NCBI RefSeq assembly: GCF_009847015.1
Contig: NZ_WVEM01000003.1
Coordinates: 366,848-430,847, forward strand
Direction of reading: 5' to 3'
DNA from: Sunxiuqinia indica
Lineage (GTDB): Bacteria; Bacteroidota; Bacteroidia; Bacteroidales; Prolixibacteraceae
Length of the DNA stretch: 64,000 nt
Below, piece after piece: positions 8,189-17,461 of this stretch (position 1 is the stretch's first letter; every line of letters begins with the position of its first letter). The position numbers and the translations under genes were made by a program. The notes beneath the pieces were generated by a model. The model was not told the origin of the DNA. It saw only the letters and a program-made list of their open reading frames with translations, and ran no database searches.

Positions 8189-9982
8189 ATGCATATTGAC
8201 CAAATCGTAAAAGAGAAAGTTGTTGAGGCGATAGGCTCACTTTACGGACAGACGGTTGACACTAGCGCTGTTCAAATTCAAAATACACGTAAAGATGTTG
8301 AAGGAGATATGACAGTCGTTGTTTTTCCTTTCTTGCGTTTTTCAAAGAAAGCACCGGAGCAAACAGGCGAGGAACTGGGTAAATATTTGACCGATAATGT
8401 CGATCTGGTTGAGAACTTTTCAGTTATCAAAGGTTTTCTGAATTTGATGATCGCTCAAAACTACTGGTTGTCAGTATTAGAAAGCGCGGCTACTGACGAT
8501 ACTTTTGGTTTTGCACAGCCTCAGAAAGATTCTCCGTTGGTGATGGTTGAGTATTCATCTCCAAACACAAATAAACCTTTACATTTAGGGCATATTCGTA
8601 ATAATTTGTTAGGGTACTCTATTGGCGAAATAATTAAGGCCAATGGGAACAAATTAGTAAAGACGAATATTGTTAACGATCGCGGAATTCACATTTGCAA
8701 GTCGATGTATGCCTGGCAACAATGGGGTGAAGGAAAAACTCCGCAAAGTACCGGAATAAAAGGAGATCATTTGGTTGGTGACTTTTATGTGCTGTTTGAT
8801 AAGCATTACAAACAAGAAATTAACGAATTGGTCGAGCAGGGAATGAGCAAAGAAGATGCTGAGCAAAAGGCTCCTTCCATTGTTGCGGCTCGTGATATGT
8901 TGAGGAAGTGGGAGGCTAAAGATCCAGAGGTTATTGAGTTGTGGCAGACAATGAATCAATGGGTATATGCTGGATTTGACCTGACGTATAAAGAACTTGG
9001 AGTTGATTTTGATAAAATATATCATGAGTCAGATACCTATCTGGTTGGTAAAGATGAGGTCTTTAGAGGATTGAAAGAAGGCGTTTTTTATCAGCGAGAG
9101 GATCAGTCGGTGTGGGCTGATTTGACAAAAGACGGATTGGATGAAAAAATCCTTCTTCGTAGCGATGGTACTTCAGTTTATATGACCCAGGATATTGGCA
9201 CGGCAAAATTGCGCTTCGACGATTACAAAATCGACAAGATGATTTATGTTGTTGGCAACGAGCAAAATTATCATTTCCAAGTGTTGTCAGTCTTGTTAGA
9301 TAAACTTGGCTATGACTGGGGTAAAGGTCTGCATCATTTTTCATACGGCATGGTTGAATTGCCTCACGGAAAAATGAAATCACGTGAAGGAACAGTTGTT
9401 GATGCCGATGATTTAATGGCTGAAATGATTGAAGTGGCTCGTAAAACATCGGAAGAATTAGGAAAGTTGGAGGGCTATACTGATGAAGAGTTGAACAGAA
9501 CATATAAAATAATTGCTCTTGGTGCCTTAAAGTACTTCATGTTGAAAGTTGACCCTAAAAAGAATATGCTTTTCAATCCGGAAGAGTCAATTGATTTCAA
9601 CGGGAATACGGGACCATTTATTCAATACACACATGCAAGGATTCGCTCTGTCATTCGAAAAGCTACAAAAAAAGGAATTCAGTTGAGTTTTGATTTGGAC
9701 TCAACTCTCAATCTTTCAGAAAAAGAGCAGGAGTTAATTAAGTCATTATCTCTTTATCCAACAGTTGTTAAAGAAGCAGGCGATATATACAGCCCTGCAT
9801 TGATAGCCAATTATATTTATAGCCTGGTAAAAGAGTTTAACCAGTTTTATCACGACCATACAATTTTAGGTGAAGAAAATGAATCGGTTCGTAATTTCAG
9901 ACTGGTACTATCACAAACTATTGCGGATGTCGTAAAATCTGGAATGGGATTACTGGGAATTGAAGTTCCTGAACGGATGTAA
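8189..9982 (+). CDS. argS: arginine--tRNA ligase
   Basis: Charges tRNA-Arg. The 597-residue protein has the N-terminal additional domain, the class I HIGH-type motif as HLGH in SSPNTNKPLHLGHIRNN (near residue 131), the KMSKS-type motif as GKMKSREGT (near residue 395) and the DALR anticodon-binding domain at the C terminus (FNQFYHDH... ending GIEVPERM). Length is typical. Monocistronic between its own promoter and a strong terminator. Confidence 0.97.
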   Translation: MHIDQIVKEKVVEAIGSLYGQTVDTSAVQIQNTRKDVEGDMTVVVFPFLRFSKKAPEQTGEELGKYLTDNVDLVENFSVIKGFLNLMIAQNYWLSVLESAATDDTFGFAQPQKDSPLVMVEYSSPNTNKPLHLGHIRNNLLGYSIGEIIKANGNKLVKTNIVNDRGIHICKSMYAWQQWGEGKTPQSTGIKGDHLVGDFYVLFDKHYKQEINELVEQGMSKEDAEQKAPSIVAARDMLRKWEAKDPEVIELWQTMNQWVYAGFDLTYKELGVDFDKIYHESDTYLVGKDEVFRGLKEGVFYQREDQSVWADLTKDGLDEKILLRSDGTSVYMTQDIGTAKLRFDDYKIDKMIYVVGNEQNYHFQVLSVLLDKLGYDWGKGLHHFSYGMVELPHGKMKSREGTVVDADDLMAEMIEVARKTSEELGKLEGYTDEELNRTYKIIALGALKYFMLKVDPKKNMLFNPEESIDFNGNTGPFIQYTHARIRSVIRKATKKGIQLSFDLDSTLNLSEKEQELIKSLSLYPTVVKEAGDIYSPALIANYIYSLVKEFNQFYHDHTILGEENESVRNFRLVLSQTIADVVKSGMGLLGIEVPERM

Positions 9983-9997
9983 AAAGGGCATGAAAAG

Positions 9998-10030
9998 AAA
10001 AAGGGGGGCCAGAACTGACCCCCTTTTTTT
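9998..10030. terminator. Terminator shared by argS and a convergent small gene
   Basis: A stem of GGGGG against CCCCC, flanked by A-run and T-run, so it can stop transcription from both sides. It begins 16 nt after argS and touches the stop codon of the minus-strand 75-residue gene. Confidence 0.85.
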
Positions 10031-10258
10031 CTACAAAATTGCGATTCGTGAAAAAGGGACTTTATTTTCTCGTTGACAGATACAGTTTTTATGTTTCTGT
10101 ATAAGTGTTGCTCTGTCATTACTTGTGAGCGAATTAATATACTTTATTCGTTCGGATAAACTCAGCTCTCTAATCTCCTTATAAACACAAGTATCAAGTT
10201 CTTTATTCATCGGACAACTAAATACAAGTCCGTAATAATATGATACTTCTTCTTTCAT
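10031..10258 (-). CDS. small cysteine-containing conserved-looking protein
   Basis: A 75-residue ORF with four cysteines (CPMNKELDTC and KNCICQ). The LSLSERIKYINSL and SNDRATLIQKHKNC stretches read as two amphipathic helices, with no signal peptide. The four cysteines could hold a small metal site. I do not recognise the family. Support for its being real: sensible amino-acid composition, an ATG preceded by a purine-rich AGGG, a terminator directly at its stop, and a gap that would otherwise be 445 bases without a gene. Confidence 0.6.
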   Translation of the reverse strand: MKEEVSYYYGLVFSCPMNKELDTCVYKEIRELSLSERIKYINSLTSNDRATLIQKHKNCICQRENKVPFSRIAIL

Positions 10259-10384
10259 CCCTCATTTATCCGTTCAACACTATAAGTACTTACACTTCTT
10301 TATTCTGTTTTATAAAGAAAGGTAACCCTGTAATTACATTTTTTTTTATCTGATTGTTTAAAATTCTCATTCTATATATTTTTG

Positions 10385-10392
10385 TATTTTTG
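10385..10392 (+). promoter_or_regulatory. -7 box of the ffh promoter
   Basis: TATTTTTG matches TAnnTTTG, 36 nt before the ffh start. No good -33 TTG at standard spacing. Confidence 0.5.
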
Positions 10393-10427
10393 CACGAGCT
10401 TGAAAATAAATCAATATCATTACCAAT

Positions 10428-11756
10428 ATGTTTGAAAATCTTAATGAAAAATTAGAACGGTCGTTTCAGTTGCTAAAAGGGCAGGGAAGAATAACCGAGA
10501 TTAATATAGCTGAAACGCTAAAGGAGGTGCGGCGAGCATTGCTTGATGCCGATGTCAACTTTAAAATAGCCAAAACATTTACCGAAACTGTCAAGGATAA
10601 GGCTTTGGGTGCAGATGTACTTTCGGCTGTGAAACCAGGTGAAATGATGGTTAAAATTGTCCATGATGAGCTAGCCGAATTGATGGGTGGTAAGTCTGTG
10701 GATATCAATCTTGGAGGAAATCCTACCGTAATTTTAATTGCTGGATTACAAGGTTCTGGTAAAACGACTTTTTCCGGTAAACTTTCAAAATTAATTAAAA
10801 GTAAGCGAGGCAAGCATCCCTTGTTGGTTGCTGGTGATGTCTATCGTCCGGCTGCAATCGATCAGTTGAAAGTGTTGGGTGAACAAATTAATGTACCTGT
10901 TTATACTGAAGAGGGGAATAAAGAACCCGTTAAAATTGCTCAGGCAGCCATTAAGCATGCCAAAGCGAATGGTAACGATGTCGTTATTATTGATACAGCA
11001 GGACGTTTGGCTATTGATGAGCAAATGATGAATGAAATTGCGGCCGTAAAAAAAGCAGTTTCACCACACGAGATTTTATTCGTGGTCGATTCAATGACCG
11101 GTCAGGATGCCGTAAATACAGCCAAGGAATTTAACGACCGGCTGGATTTTGATGGAGTCGTTCTAACAAAATTGGATGGAGATACACGAGGTGGTGCTGC
11201 ACTTTCCATTCGTACTGTTGTTGAGAAGCCAATTAAATATGTTGGTACGGGCGAAAAAATGGAGGCTCTGGATGTTTTCCATCCCGAACGTATGGCTGAC
11301 CGTATTTTAGGTATGGGTGACATTGTTTCTCTGGTTGAAAAAGCCCAGGAACAATTTGATGTTGAAGAAGCCCGTAAAATGCAAAAGAAACTGGCTAAAA
11401 ACCAATTCAATTTTGATGATTTTCTGAAACAAATTCAGCAAATCAAAAAAATGGGTAACATTAAAGATTTGGCAGCTATGATACCGGGCATGGGAAAGGC
11501 GATGAAAAATATGGATATTGATGATGATGCCTTTAAGCATATTGAAGCGATTATTCACTCAATGACTACAGCTGAAAGAGATGACCCTTCGTTATTGAAC
11601 GGATCGAGAAGAAAACGGATTGCGAACGGTTCTGGAACCGATATTCAGGAAGTCAACCGTTTAATCAAACAATTTGCAGAAACACGTAAGATGATGAAAA
11701 TGGTTTCGCAAGGTAAAAATATGGGACGTATGATGGGAAATATGCGTGCGAGATAA
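10428..11756 (+). CDS. ffh: signal recognition particle protein Ffh
   Basis: GTPase that binds signal sequences with SRP RNA and delivers ribosomes to FtsY at the membrane. The 442-residue protein has the helical N domain, the G domain with GLQGSGKTT, DTAGR and TKLDGDTRGG, and a methionine-rich M domain (GMGKAMKNM, MMKMVSQGKNMGRMMGNM). Length is typical. An in-frame ATG at 10428 agrees with the upstream -7 box. folD follows 110 nt later on the same strand. Confidence 0.97.
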   Translation: MFENLNEKLERSFQLLKGQGRITEINIAETLKEVRRALLDADVNFKIAKTFTETVKDKALGADVLSAVKPGEMMVKIVHDELAELMGGKSVDINLGGNPTVILIAGLQGSGKTTFSGKLSKLIKSKRGKHPLLVAGDVYRPAAIDQLKVLGEQINVPVYTEEGNKEPVKIAQAAIKHAKANGNDVVIIDTAGRLAIDEQMMNEIAAVKKAVSPHEILFVVDSMTGQDAVNTAKEFNDRLDFDGVVLTKLDGDTRGGAALSIRTVVEKPIKYVGTGEKMEALDVFHPERMADRILGMGDIVSLVEKAQEQFDVEEARKMQKKLAKNQFNFDDFLKQIQQIKKMGNIKDLAAMIPGMGKAMKNMDIDDDAFKHIEAIIHSMTTAERDDPSLLNGSRRKRIANGSGTDIQEVNRLIKQFAETRKMMKMVSQGKNMGRMMGNMRAR

Positions 11757-11866
11757 ATTCTAAAATTAGAATGACGAAACTGGCATGTAAATATACGCAC
11801 ACACTGGAGCAAGATGATCGTAGACGAGTTCCATGTGTTGCAAATAATAATAAACAATTATAATAC

Positions 11867-12742
11867 ATGAGATTAATTGACGGTAAACAAACTGCTACAG
11901 AGATCAAAAAGGAAATTGCCATCGATGTTAAGGCAATGGTTGACGCTGGAGCAAAGCAACCGCATTTAGCTGCAATTTTAGTTGGTCACGACGGAGGCAG
12001 TGAAACCTACGTCGCATTCAAAATTAAGGATTGCGAAGAGGTGGGGTTTAAATCAAGCTTGATCCGCTTTGAAGATGACGTGACTGAGGAAGAATTGCTT
12101 GCAAAAGTTGATGAGTTAAATAGGGATGCTGATGTTGACGGATTTATCGTTCAACTTCCGCTGCCCAAACAGATCTCAGAGCAGAAGATCATTGAAGCAA
12201 TCGATCCTAGGAAAGATGTAGATGGTTTTCATCCGATAAATGTAGGGCGAATGGTGATCGGTTTGCCATGTTTCGTCTCTGCAACTCCTGATGGCATTGT
12301 TGAGTTGTTGAAGAGGTATCATATTGAAACATCCGGAAAGGACTGTGTAGTCGTTGGTCGCAGTAATATTGTCGGCCGTCCGATGAGTGTGCTGATGTCT
12401 CAAAAGGAAATGAATGCCACCGTTACAGTAGCCCATAGCAGGACTAAAAACTTGGTTGAGCTTTGTGCAAATGCCGATATTTTAATCGCAGCGATAGGTT
12501 CCCCTGAATTTGTTAAGGGGAATATGGTAAAAGATGGAGCAGTTGTCATTGATGTTGGAACTACTCGCGTAAAATCAGACAAAACAAAATCTGGCTTTAA
12601 ATTGAAAGGTGATGTTGCTTTTGATGAAGTAGCCGGAAAATGTTCATACATAACTCCGGTCCCCGGAGGAGTAGGGCCAATGACAAGAGTTGCCTTGTTG
12701 AAGAATACCTTGTTGGCAGCTAAAAAGGAAATTTATAAATAA
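11867..12742 (+). CDS. folD: bifunctional methylenetetrahydrofolate dehydrogenase/methenyl-THF cyclohydrolase
   Basis: Interconverts 5,10-methylene-, methenyl- and 10-formyl-tetrahydrofolate in one-carbon metabolism. The 291-residue protein has the catalytic [13 protein letters not shown] motif (Tyr and Lys), the signature QLPLPKQI, the [12 protein letters not shown] stretch, the NADP-binding [10 protein letters not shown] and the C-terminal [10 protein letters not shown]. Typical length. Ends at a strong terminator. Confidence 0.97.
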   Translation: MRLIDGKQTATEIKKEIAIDVKAMVDAGAKQPHLAAILVGHDGGSETYVAFKIKDCEEVGFKSSLIRFEDDVTEEELLAKVDELNRDADVDGFIVQLPLPKQISEQKIIEAIDPRKDVDGFHPINVGRMVIGLPCFVSATPDGIVELLKRYHIETSGKDCVVVGRSNIVGRPMSVLMSQKEMNATVTVAHSRTKNLVELCANADILIAAIGSPEFVKGNMVKDGAVVIDVGTTRVKSDKTKSGFKLKGDVAFDEVAGKCSYITPVPGGVGPMTRVALLKNTLLAAKKEIYK

Positions 12743-12751
12743 ATGTTTCTT

Positions 12752-12804
12752 AAAAGAGATTAATAAAAGGTGACTAGTTTGTTTACCTTTTTTTAATCTC
12801 TTTT
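12752..12804 (+). terminator. Terminator after folD
   Basis: A nested hairpin pairs AAAAGAGATTAA with TTAATCTCTTTT, with inner AAAAGGT/ACCTTTT arms. It precedes the lipoprotein protease gene. Confidence 0.85.
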
Positions 12805-12837
12805 GTTTAGTTTTATGAAAACTAAATATTTTGCGAA

Positions 12838-13656
12838 ATGAAAAAATTGGAAAACAGGATTCTGGTCATGGTTGCAATTATTGCAGTTATGTCATTGCTA
12901 CAGTCTTGTAGCACGGTGCCACTAACAGGCCGTAATCAAATTAATTTATTACCAGAGTCAAATATGGTGGAAATGAGTTTGACTAGTTACGAGCAGTTTC
13001 TTGATACGAATAAGGTTTCCAGTAATCAAAATCAGGTGGCACTCGTTAAACGGGTTGGAAAGGATATTTCGATAGCTGTTGAGCAATATTTAAAGGAAAA
13101 TGGATATGAAAGCTATTTAGATTATTTTAAATGGGAATTTAACTTGATCGAAAGCGATGTCCCCAATGCATGGTGCATGCCCGGTGGAAAAGTTGTTGTT
13201 TACACAGGACTTTTGCCTTTAACAAAAACAGAAGCTGGCTTGGCAGTGGTTATGGGGCATGAAATTGCCCATGCGGTTGCTCGTCATGGTAACGAAAGAA
13301 TGAGTCATAGCATGTTAGTTCAAATGGGCGGAATAGCCTTGGGTGAAGCTATCAAAGAGAAACCGGATGAGACTCAGGCAATTTTTTCGGCGGCTTACGG
13401 AGTAGGATCTCAAGTTGGTGTAATGTTGCCTTTTTCGCGCCAACACGAGTACGAGGCCGATAAAATGGGGCTGATTTTCATGGCTATTGCCGGATATAAT
13501 CCGCAAGAGTCAGTTGCTTTTTGGCAGCGTATGTCTGAAAACGCAGGACAAAAACCACCCGAGTTTTTAAGCACTCACCCCGTAGATGGTAAGCGGATAG
13601 CGGCTTTGCAAGAAATTATGCCCACTGCGATGGAATACTATCACAAAAATAATTAA
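12838..13656 (+). CDS. M48 family metalloprotease lipoprotein (LoiP/YcaL type)
   Basis: A 272-residue periplasmic protease anchored by lipid. The signal peptide ends in the lipobox LLQSC, cysteine near residue 24. The zinc site is HEIAHAVARH (near 140) with the third ligand Glu in HEYEADKMG (near 204). PLTGRNQINLLPESNM after the lipobox is typical of the LoiP/YcaL group that takes part in outer-membrane protein quality control. Single gene between the folD terminator and the DUF3276 promoter. Substrates unknown. Confidence 0.93.
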   Translation: MKKLENRILVMVAIIAVMSLLQSCSTVPLTGRNQINLLPESNMVEMSLTSYEQFLDTNKVSSNQNQVALVKRVGKDISIAVEQYLKENGYESYLDYFKWEFNLIESDVPNAWCMPGGKVVVYTGLLPLTKTEAGLAVVMGHEIAHAVARHGNERMSHSMLVQMGGIALGEAIKEKPDETQAIFSAAYGVGSQVGVMLPFSRQHEYEADKMGLIFMAIAGYNPQESVAFWQRMSENAGQKPPEFLSTHPVDGKRIAALQEIMPTAMEYYHKNN

Positions 13657-13704
13657 TGTGAACATTCGTTTCTTTTTGAAATAATAACCTGTTTATTAAC
13701 AATT

Positions 13705-13737
13705 TTGAACTATATTCGAAATTATTTTTTATTTTTG
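13705..13737 (+). promoter_or_regulatory. Promoter of the DUF3276 gene
   Basis: TTG (13705-13707), 22 nt, then TATTTTTG (13730-13737), which leaves a leader of about 30 nt before ATG 13775. Confidence 0.55.
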
Positions 13738-13774
13738 ATAAATCAATTATGGTAATAATTTAAAATCGAGTAAG

Positions 13775-14158
13775 ATGGATGGCTTTGATAACAATGATGG
13801 AAAGCAAGAGGGCGACAGTAATTTCAGACAAGAGATTTATTCAAAAGCTGTAAGAGCCGGAAAAAGAACCTATTTCTTCGATGTGAAATCAACTCGCAAA
13901 GAGGAGTACTACCTAACAATTACTGAGAGTAAGAAGCGCTACGATCAAGACGGCAAGTATTACTTTGAGAAGCATAAAGTTTTCTTATACAAAGAAGATT
14001 TTGACAAGTTTTCTGACGGATTAGGTGAGGTTATTGACTTCATTAAGGCAAGTCAGTCGATGCAGGATGAAGGAATTGAAGTTGATATGACAGCACAAGG
14101 GGATGAGCAAGCTGTAAAAGCGAAAGATTATACCAACGTAGATTTTGATGATATTTAG
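13775..14158 (+). CDS. PUR-family DNA/RNA-binding protein (DUF3276)
   Basis: A 127-residue protein whose core (FRQEIYSKAVRAGKRTYFFDV, then KEEYYLTITESKK and FEKHKVFLYKEDFDKF) matches the DUF3276/PUR-alpha repeat of Bacteroidota and spirochaetes; BpuR of Borrelia is the studied relative, binding single-stranded nucleic acid. An acidic tail (QGDEQAVKAKDYTNVDFDDI) follows. It probably acts as a global nucleic-acid-binding regulator. Its own promoter and terminator flank it. Confidence 0.88.
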   Translation: MDGFDNNDGKQEGDSNFRQEIYSKAVRAGKRTYFFDVKSTRKEEYYLTITESKKRYDQDGKYYFEKHKVFLYKEDFDKFSDGLGEVIDFIKASQSMQDEGIEVDMTAQGDEQAVKAKDYTNVDFDDI

Positions 14159-14176
14159 ATAATTTACTAAGAAAAT

Positions 14177-14217
14177 AAAAAAGGCTCGTCAATTATTCGA
14201 TTGACGAGCCTTTTTTT
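14177..14217. terminator. Bidirectional terminator between DUF3276 and djlA-like genes
   Basis: AAGGCTCGTCAAT pairs with ATTGACGAGCCTT around a short loop, with A-run on one side and T-run on the other, so it serves both convergent genes; it overlaps the stop codon of the minus-strand gene. Confidence 0.9.
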
Positions 14218-14971
14218 ATGAAAAATTGCGTTCTTTTTTTAAGTTTTCGTAGGCTTCATTCACTTTCTGGAATTTTTCTTTGGCCGCATTCTGGAAATCT
14301 TCGCCTAAATAGCTGACTTTATCAGGATGGTATTTCATCGCCATTTTACGATAAGCTTTTTTAACTTCCTCATCAGTTGCTCCCTGATCAATCTCTAAAA
14401 TCTTATATGCGGCATCCGTATTTGGCACAAACATCGATTTGATTGAGTCCAGGTCTTTCGAACTAATCCCCATGTTGTTCGCAATTTGCTCAATCATATT
14501 GAGTTCGCTGGTGTCTACTTTGCCATCGGCTTGTGCGATACCAAATAGAAAGTGCAAGAGTTGTAACCGCGAAGAATAATCCATATTCTTTTGGATCTGT
14601 TGACAAACATCAGCAACCGGGATATTCTGATTTAGCAGGTTGCGAAGCATTTTTATTGCTTCCTGTGCCGAGCTGGCTCCAAATGATCGTACAAAAAACT
14701 GTTTAACGTAGTCAAGTTCTGACTTTAAGACCTTTCCATCGGCTTTCATAACGGCAGCGACTAAGACTAGCAAGCTCATCACATAGCCTCCCGTGGTTGT
14801 CGCTCTTTGCCCGTAAGGCGATTGAGTTCTACTTCCTGAAAAGTTATTGTTTTGAGGAGTAGTTGCTTCGCTGTCGACCATGCTTCCAACAACAAAACCA
14901 ACAATTCCTCCAATTGGACCGAAAAATGCCCATCCTAATCCCCCGGCAACCCATTTTGCAAATTTACCCAT
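14216..14971 (-). CDS. TerB-like/J-domain membrane co-chaperone (DjlA type)
   Basis: A 251-residue protein with a Gly-rich hydrophobic N-terminal segment (about 5-32) that likely inserts in the membrane, a TerB-like helical domain (about 65-180, with [14 protein letters not shown] and [18 protein letters not shown]), and a C-terminal J domain with the HPD triad in [11 protein letters not shown]. Same order as DjlA, which regulates DnaK at the inner membrane. Its start overlaps the end of coaE by 8 bases, so the two are translated from one mRNA. Confidence 0.88.
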   Translation of the reverse strand: MGKFAKWVAGGLGWAFFGPIGGIVGFVVGSMVDSEATTPQNNNFSGSRTQSPYGQRATTTGGYVMSLLVLVAAVMKADGKVLKSELDYVKQFFVRSFGASSAQEAIKMLRNLLNQNIPVADVCQQIQKNMDYSSRLQLLHFLFGIAQADGKVDTSELNMIEQIANNMGISSKDLDSIKSMFVPNTDAAYKILEIDQGATDEEVKKAYRKMAMKYHPDKVSYLGEDFQNAAKEKFQKVNEAYENLKKERNFS

Positions 14972-15551
14972 GTAATCTAAATTTTTTATCTAATTCAAGT
15001 AATGTAGGAACGATAAGCTCCCGATTATTATTATCAATAGTCATATTGGCCAGTTGATTCTTCTTTTCATCCGGCCACTGCATTGAGATTCTTTCTTTGA
15101 TTTGTTCTGCTGTGCTATTATCTCTTTTCATCACCCATTCAATTCGCTGTTCTTCTGGAGCGGTAACCAGAATATTGAAGTCCATCATTTCATAAAAACC
15201 ACTCTCAAACAAAATGGCAGCTTCGTGTACAACGTAAGCTGAGTTTTGACGATTACACCATTCAAAAAAGAACTTTCGTACTTCAGGGTGGATGATGGAG
15301 TTGACCTTTTCCAATAAAGATGGCGAATTAAAGATGATGCCAGCCAGTTTTTTTCGGTCAATGGTATGATTTGAAAGGTAAATGTCTTTCCCAAAATGAA
15401 AAATCATTTGACTACGAACCTGAGATGACTCATTCAAAATTCGTTTGGCTTCCAGATCGGCGCTAAAAACAGGAATACCAATTGTTTTAAAAAAGTTACA
15501 GATCGTTGTTTTTCCACTGCCAATTCCGCCGGTAATACCAACTTTGTACAT
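14964..15551 (-). CDS. coaE: dephospho-CoA kinase
   Basis: Last step of coenzyme A synthesis: phosphorylates dephospho-CoA. P-loop [13 protein letters not shown] at the very N terminus, CoA-domain features [11 protein letters not shown] and [10 protein letters not shown], and a lid region with [16 protein letters not shown]. The frame extends upstream to 15578, but ATG 15551 places the P-loop at the usual position and lies 4 nt after the ybbR stop, so it is preferred. About 195 residues, typical length. Confidence 0.94.
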   Translation of the reverse strand: MYKVGITGGIGSGKTTICNFFKTIGIPVFSADLEAKRILNESSQVRSQMIFHFGKDIYLSNHTIDRKKLAGIIFNSPSLLEKVNSIIHPEVRKFFFEWCNRQNSAYVVHEAAILFESGFYEMMDFNILVTAPEEQRIEWVMKRDNSTAEQIKERISMQWPDEKKNQLANMTIDNNNRELIVPTLLELDKKFRLHG

Positions 15552-15555
15552 GTTC

Positions 15556-16551
15556 TTATTTTTCAATGAGGTATTCAATTCTTAAAGGCAAATAACTGGT
15601 TGATTTTAAATTTGGTGGTATTGTCGTCAGAGCTACCGGTAGGTAATCGTCTTTATTCTTAATGTTTTCGTAGGAAACACTAGCATGAAAATCTTTCGGC
15701 GAAATTTCGGCGAATCGACTCAGACCAACCAGAAAGCTAAGTTTCACTTCTGAAGGGAACAAGTTTACTTTTACGCCGTCAGGCAAACCGTCAATAGAGA
15801 TTGGAACTGACAATTCTTTTTCGGTGTATTCTTCCACCGGAATTTGAACGACTACGCGTTTGGGCGAAAAATCAACCTTTTTAATGGTCTTTAGCGAAAC
15901 ATTGCGCTGGGTTAGCTGGTCTAATGCTTTGTATTTTTGTGCTATTGTCTCAACTGCTTCTAGTGTATCCAAAATTGACTTCGGGCCGTGTACTCTGACC
16001 GAGTCGGGTTTTACCTTTATTTTATCGTAAAGGTAGTGTTGCTTTTTTAGTTGCAGGTTGACATCAGGGACAACCTTTTTGGTTTGAGTTACAATTTGAT
16101 CGAACTTAAAATAGATGGTGTCGGGGTGAATGCCAGTAATATTTAATTCGTTACTCAATTGGTTTGCTATCTTGCTTCGAAATTGTCTGCTCGAAAATGC
16201 ATAGTCTGACCGACTGCTGTCAGCCATTATCTTACCGCCATAATCATTGATGTTGAAGATGAGTGGAGAAAAAGCTACGCTCAATTTATAACGAAGCAAG
16301 GTGAATCCATAAGATTGAACATCTAACGTGAAGTGATTGGGCGGCTCATTAATTAGGATTTTGTTTTTGGGGAGATTGGTATAACTTACCGGAAACGAAA
16401 GCTCAACGGTATATTCTTTCTCCAAAGCATTTAGCAACCAAAGAATGGATGCAATGCCAACACAAATTAGATAAATGACCAATTTGCGATCATTTTTAAT
16501 CGTAAACTTTTTTGCAAAGTTCTGAAGCTTATGTATCCATTTGTTTTCCAC
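15556..16551 (-). CDS. YbbR-like domain protein, single-pass membrane
   Basis: A 331-residue protein with one N-terminal membrane helix (about residues 24-42, KLVIYLICVGIASILWLL) and an extracytoplasmic part with repeated YbbR-like beta domains (for example TVELSFPVSYTNLP and LSVPISIDGLPDGVKV). In Firmicutes YbbR/CdaR controls the diadenylate cyclase CdaA; in Bacteroidota its partner is unproven. The only in-frame start is GTG 16551. A TATCTTTG box on the same strand (16557-16564) would place the transcript start almost on that GTG, so translation might be leaderless or begin elsewhere. coaE follows after 4 nt. Confidence 0.83.
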   Translation of the reverse strand: MENKWIHKLQNFAKKFTIKNDRKLVIYLICVGIASILWLLNALEKEYTVELSFPVSYTNLPKNKILINEPPNHFTLDVQSYGFTLLRYKLSVAFSPLIFNINDYGGKIMADSSRSDYAFSSRQFRSKIANQLSNELNITGIHPDTIYFKFDQIVTQTKKVVPDVNLQLKKQHYLYDKIKVKPDSVRVHGPKSILDTLEAVETIAQKYKALDQLTQRNVSLKTIKKVDFSPKRVVVQIPVEEYTEKELSVPISIDGLPDGVKVNLFPSEVKLSFLVGLSRFAEISPKDFHASVSYENIKNKDDYLPVALTTIPPNLKSTSYLPLRIEYLIEK

Positions 16552-16568
16552 GCAATCAAAGATAAAAA

Positions 16569-16598
16569 AAAGGGTTGACTAGTAGCAGCCGACCCTCT
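16569..16598 (-). terminator. Terminator after yajC
   Basis: On the minus strand AGGGTCGGCT pairs with AGTCAACCCT (one mismatch) and is followed by eight T. It separates nusB-DUF1573-yajC from ybbR-coaE-djlA. Confidence 0.8.
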
Positions 16599-16620
16599 TA
16601 GTCTTTTTCAAAAAATGCAA

Positions 16621-16938
16621 TTACTTTTGAGCAGGCACATCTGCCATATCTTTTACAACTGCACTTTTGTCTACACGAATTTTCACGTTGTCGTCAACCT
16701 GAAGAAGAATATAATTGTCTTTAATTTCAACAATTTTACCGTAAATACCACCTGTTGTTACAACTTTATCTCCTTTGGCAAGACTCTCGCGGAATTTTCT
16801 CAGCTCTTTTTGTTTTTTCATCTGTGGTCTGATCATGAAGAAATAAAACACAACAATGATCAGGATCAAAGGCAAGAAGGTTGTAATTGGGTTACCACCT
16901 TCTGCTCCGGGTTGAGGAGCCATTAATAAGTAATTCAT
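16621..16938 (-). CDS. yajC: preprotein translocase subunit YajC
   Basis: A 105-residue protein with one membrane helix (about 18-38, TTFLPLILIIVVFYFFMIRP) and the YajC cytoplasmic motif GDKVVTTGGIYGKIVEIKDN. Accessory subunit of the SecDF-YajC complex. It lies 11 nt downstream of the DUF1573 lipoprotein and is followed by a terminator. Confidence 0.95.
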   Translation of the reverse strand: MNYLLMAPQPGAEGGNPITTFLPLILIIVVFYFFMIRPQMKKQKELRKFRESLAKGDKVVTTGGIYGKIVEIKDNYILLQVDDNVKIRVDKSAVVKDMADVPAQK

Positions 16939-16949
16939 CTTTTAATTCT

Positions 16950-17384
16950 TTAGTTTTTACTGTATAAATTTATAATCTCATTTTCAACTGTCGCTGCAAT
17001 TGCTATTTTGCTTTTTTTATTCCCTGTGTTCGAATAGACTACAATTTCTTTGTAAACCCGTCCGGTTTCGCCTGAGCTGTTAAAAACAACTTCAATAAAA
17101 TCGGAAGTTCCGGCTGCAATTGCTTGCTGTGGGAAATAAACTTCAAGGCAGCCACAATCTTTTTCAATCTTGTCGATAATCAAAGGACCATCTCCGGAAT
17201 TCGAAAACCTAAAATTGTAAGCGACGACTTCTCCAGCTTGAAGACTTCCAAAATTATGGAATTCTTCCTGAAACTCAAACTTTGGATTCCCTAAGTTTGA
17301 AGATCGTTTGTTCGCTGCCTTATTCCCTGTATTCTGACAGGAAACGAGTGCTGTCAGGCAGAGCATCACTAGATATCTTGTCAT
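16950..17384 (-). CDS. DUF1573 lipoprotein
   Basis: A 144-residue exported protein. Starting at ATG 17384 gives a signal peptide with lipobox LVSC (cysteine near 16); the longer frame from 17465 would put this signal internally and overlap nusB, so it is rejected. The mature part is the Ig-like DUF1573 domain, with HNFGSLQAGEVVAYNFRFSN and the paired cysteines DCGCLEVYFP. DUF1573 genes between nusB and yajC are common in this phylum. Function unknown, periplasmic. Confidence 0.88.
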   Translation of the reverse strand: MTRYLVMLCLTALVSCQNTGNKAANKRSSNLGNPKFEFQEEFHNFGSLQAGEVVAYNFRFSNSGDGPLIIDKIEKDCGCLEVYFPQQAIAAGTSDFIEVVFNSSGETGRVYKEIVVYSNTGNKKSKIAIAATVENEIINLYSKN

Positions 17385-17461
17385 CCCTTTAATTATTAGC
17401 TTGGATGCCGCTTGTTTTCTCAGAGCTGTCTGCTGTATGATTTCAAAAGTTCCATTCAAAA

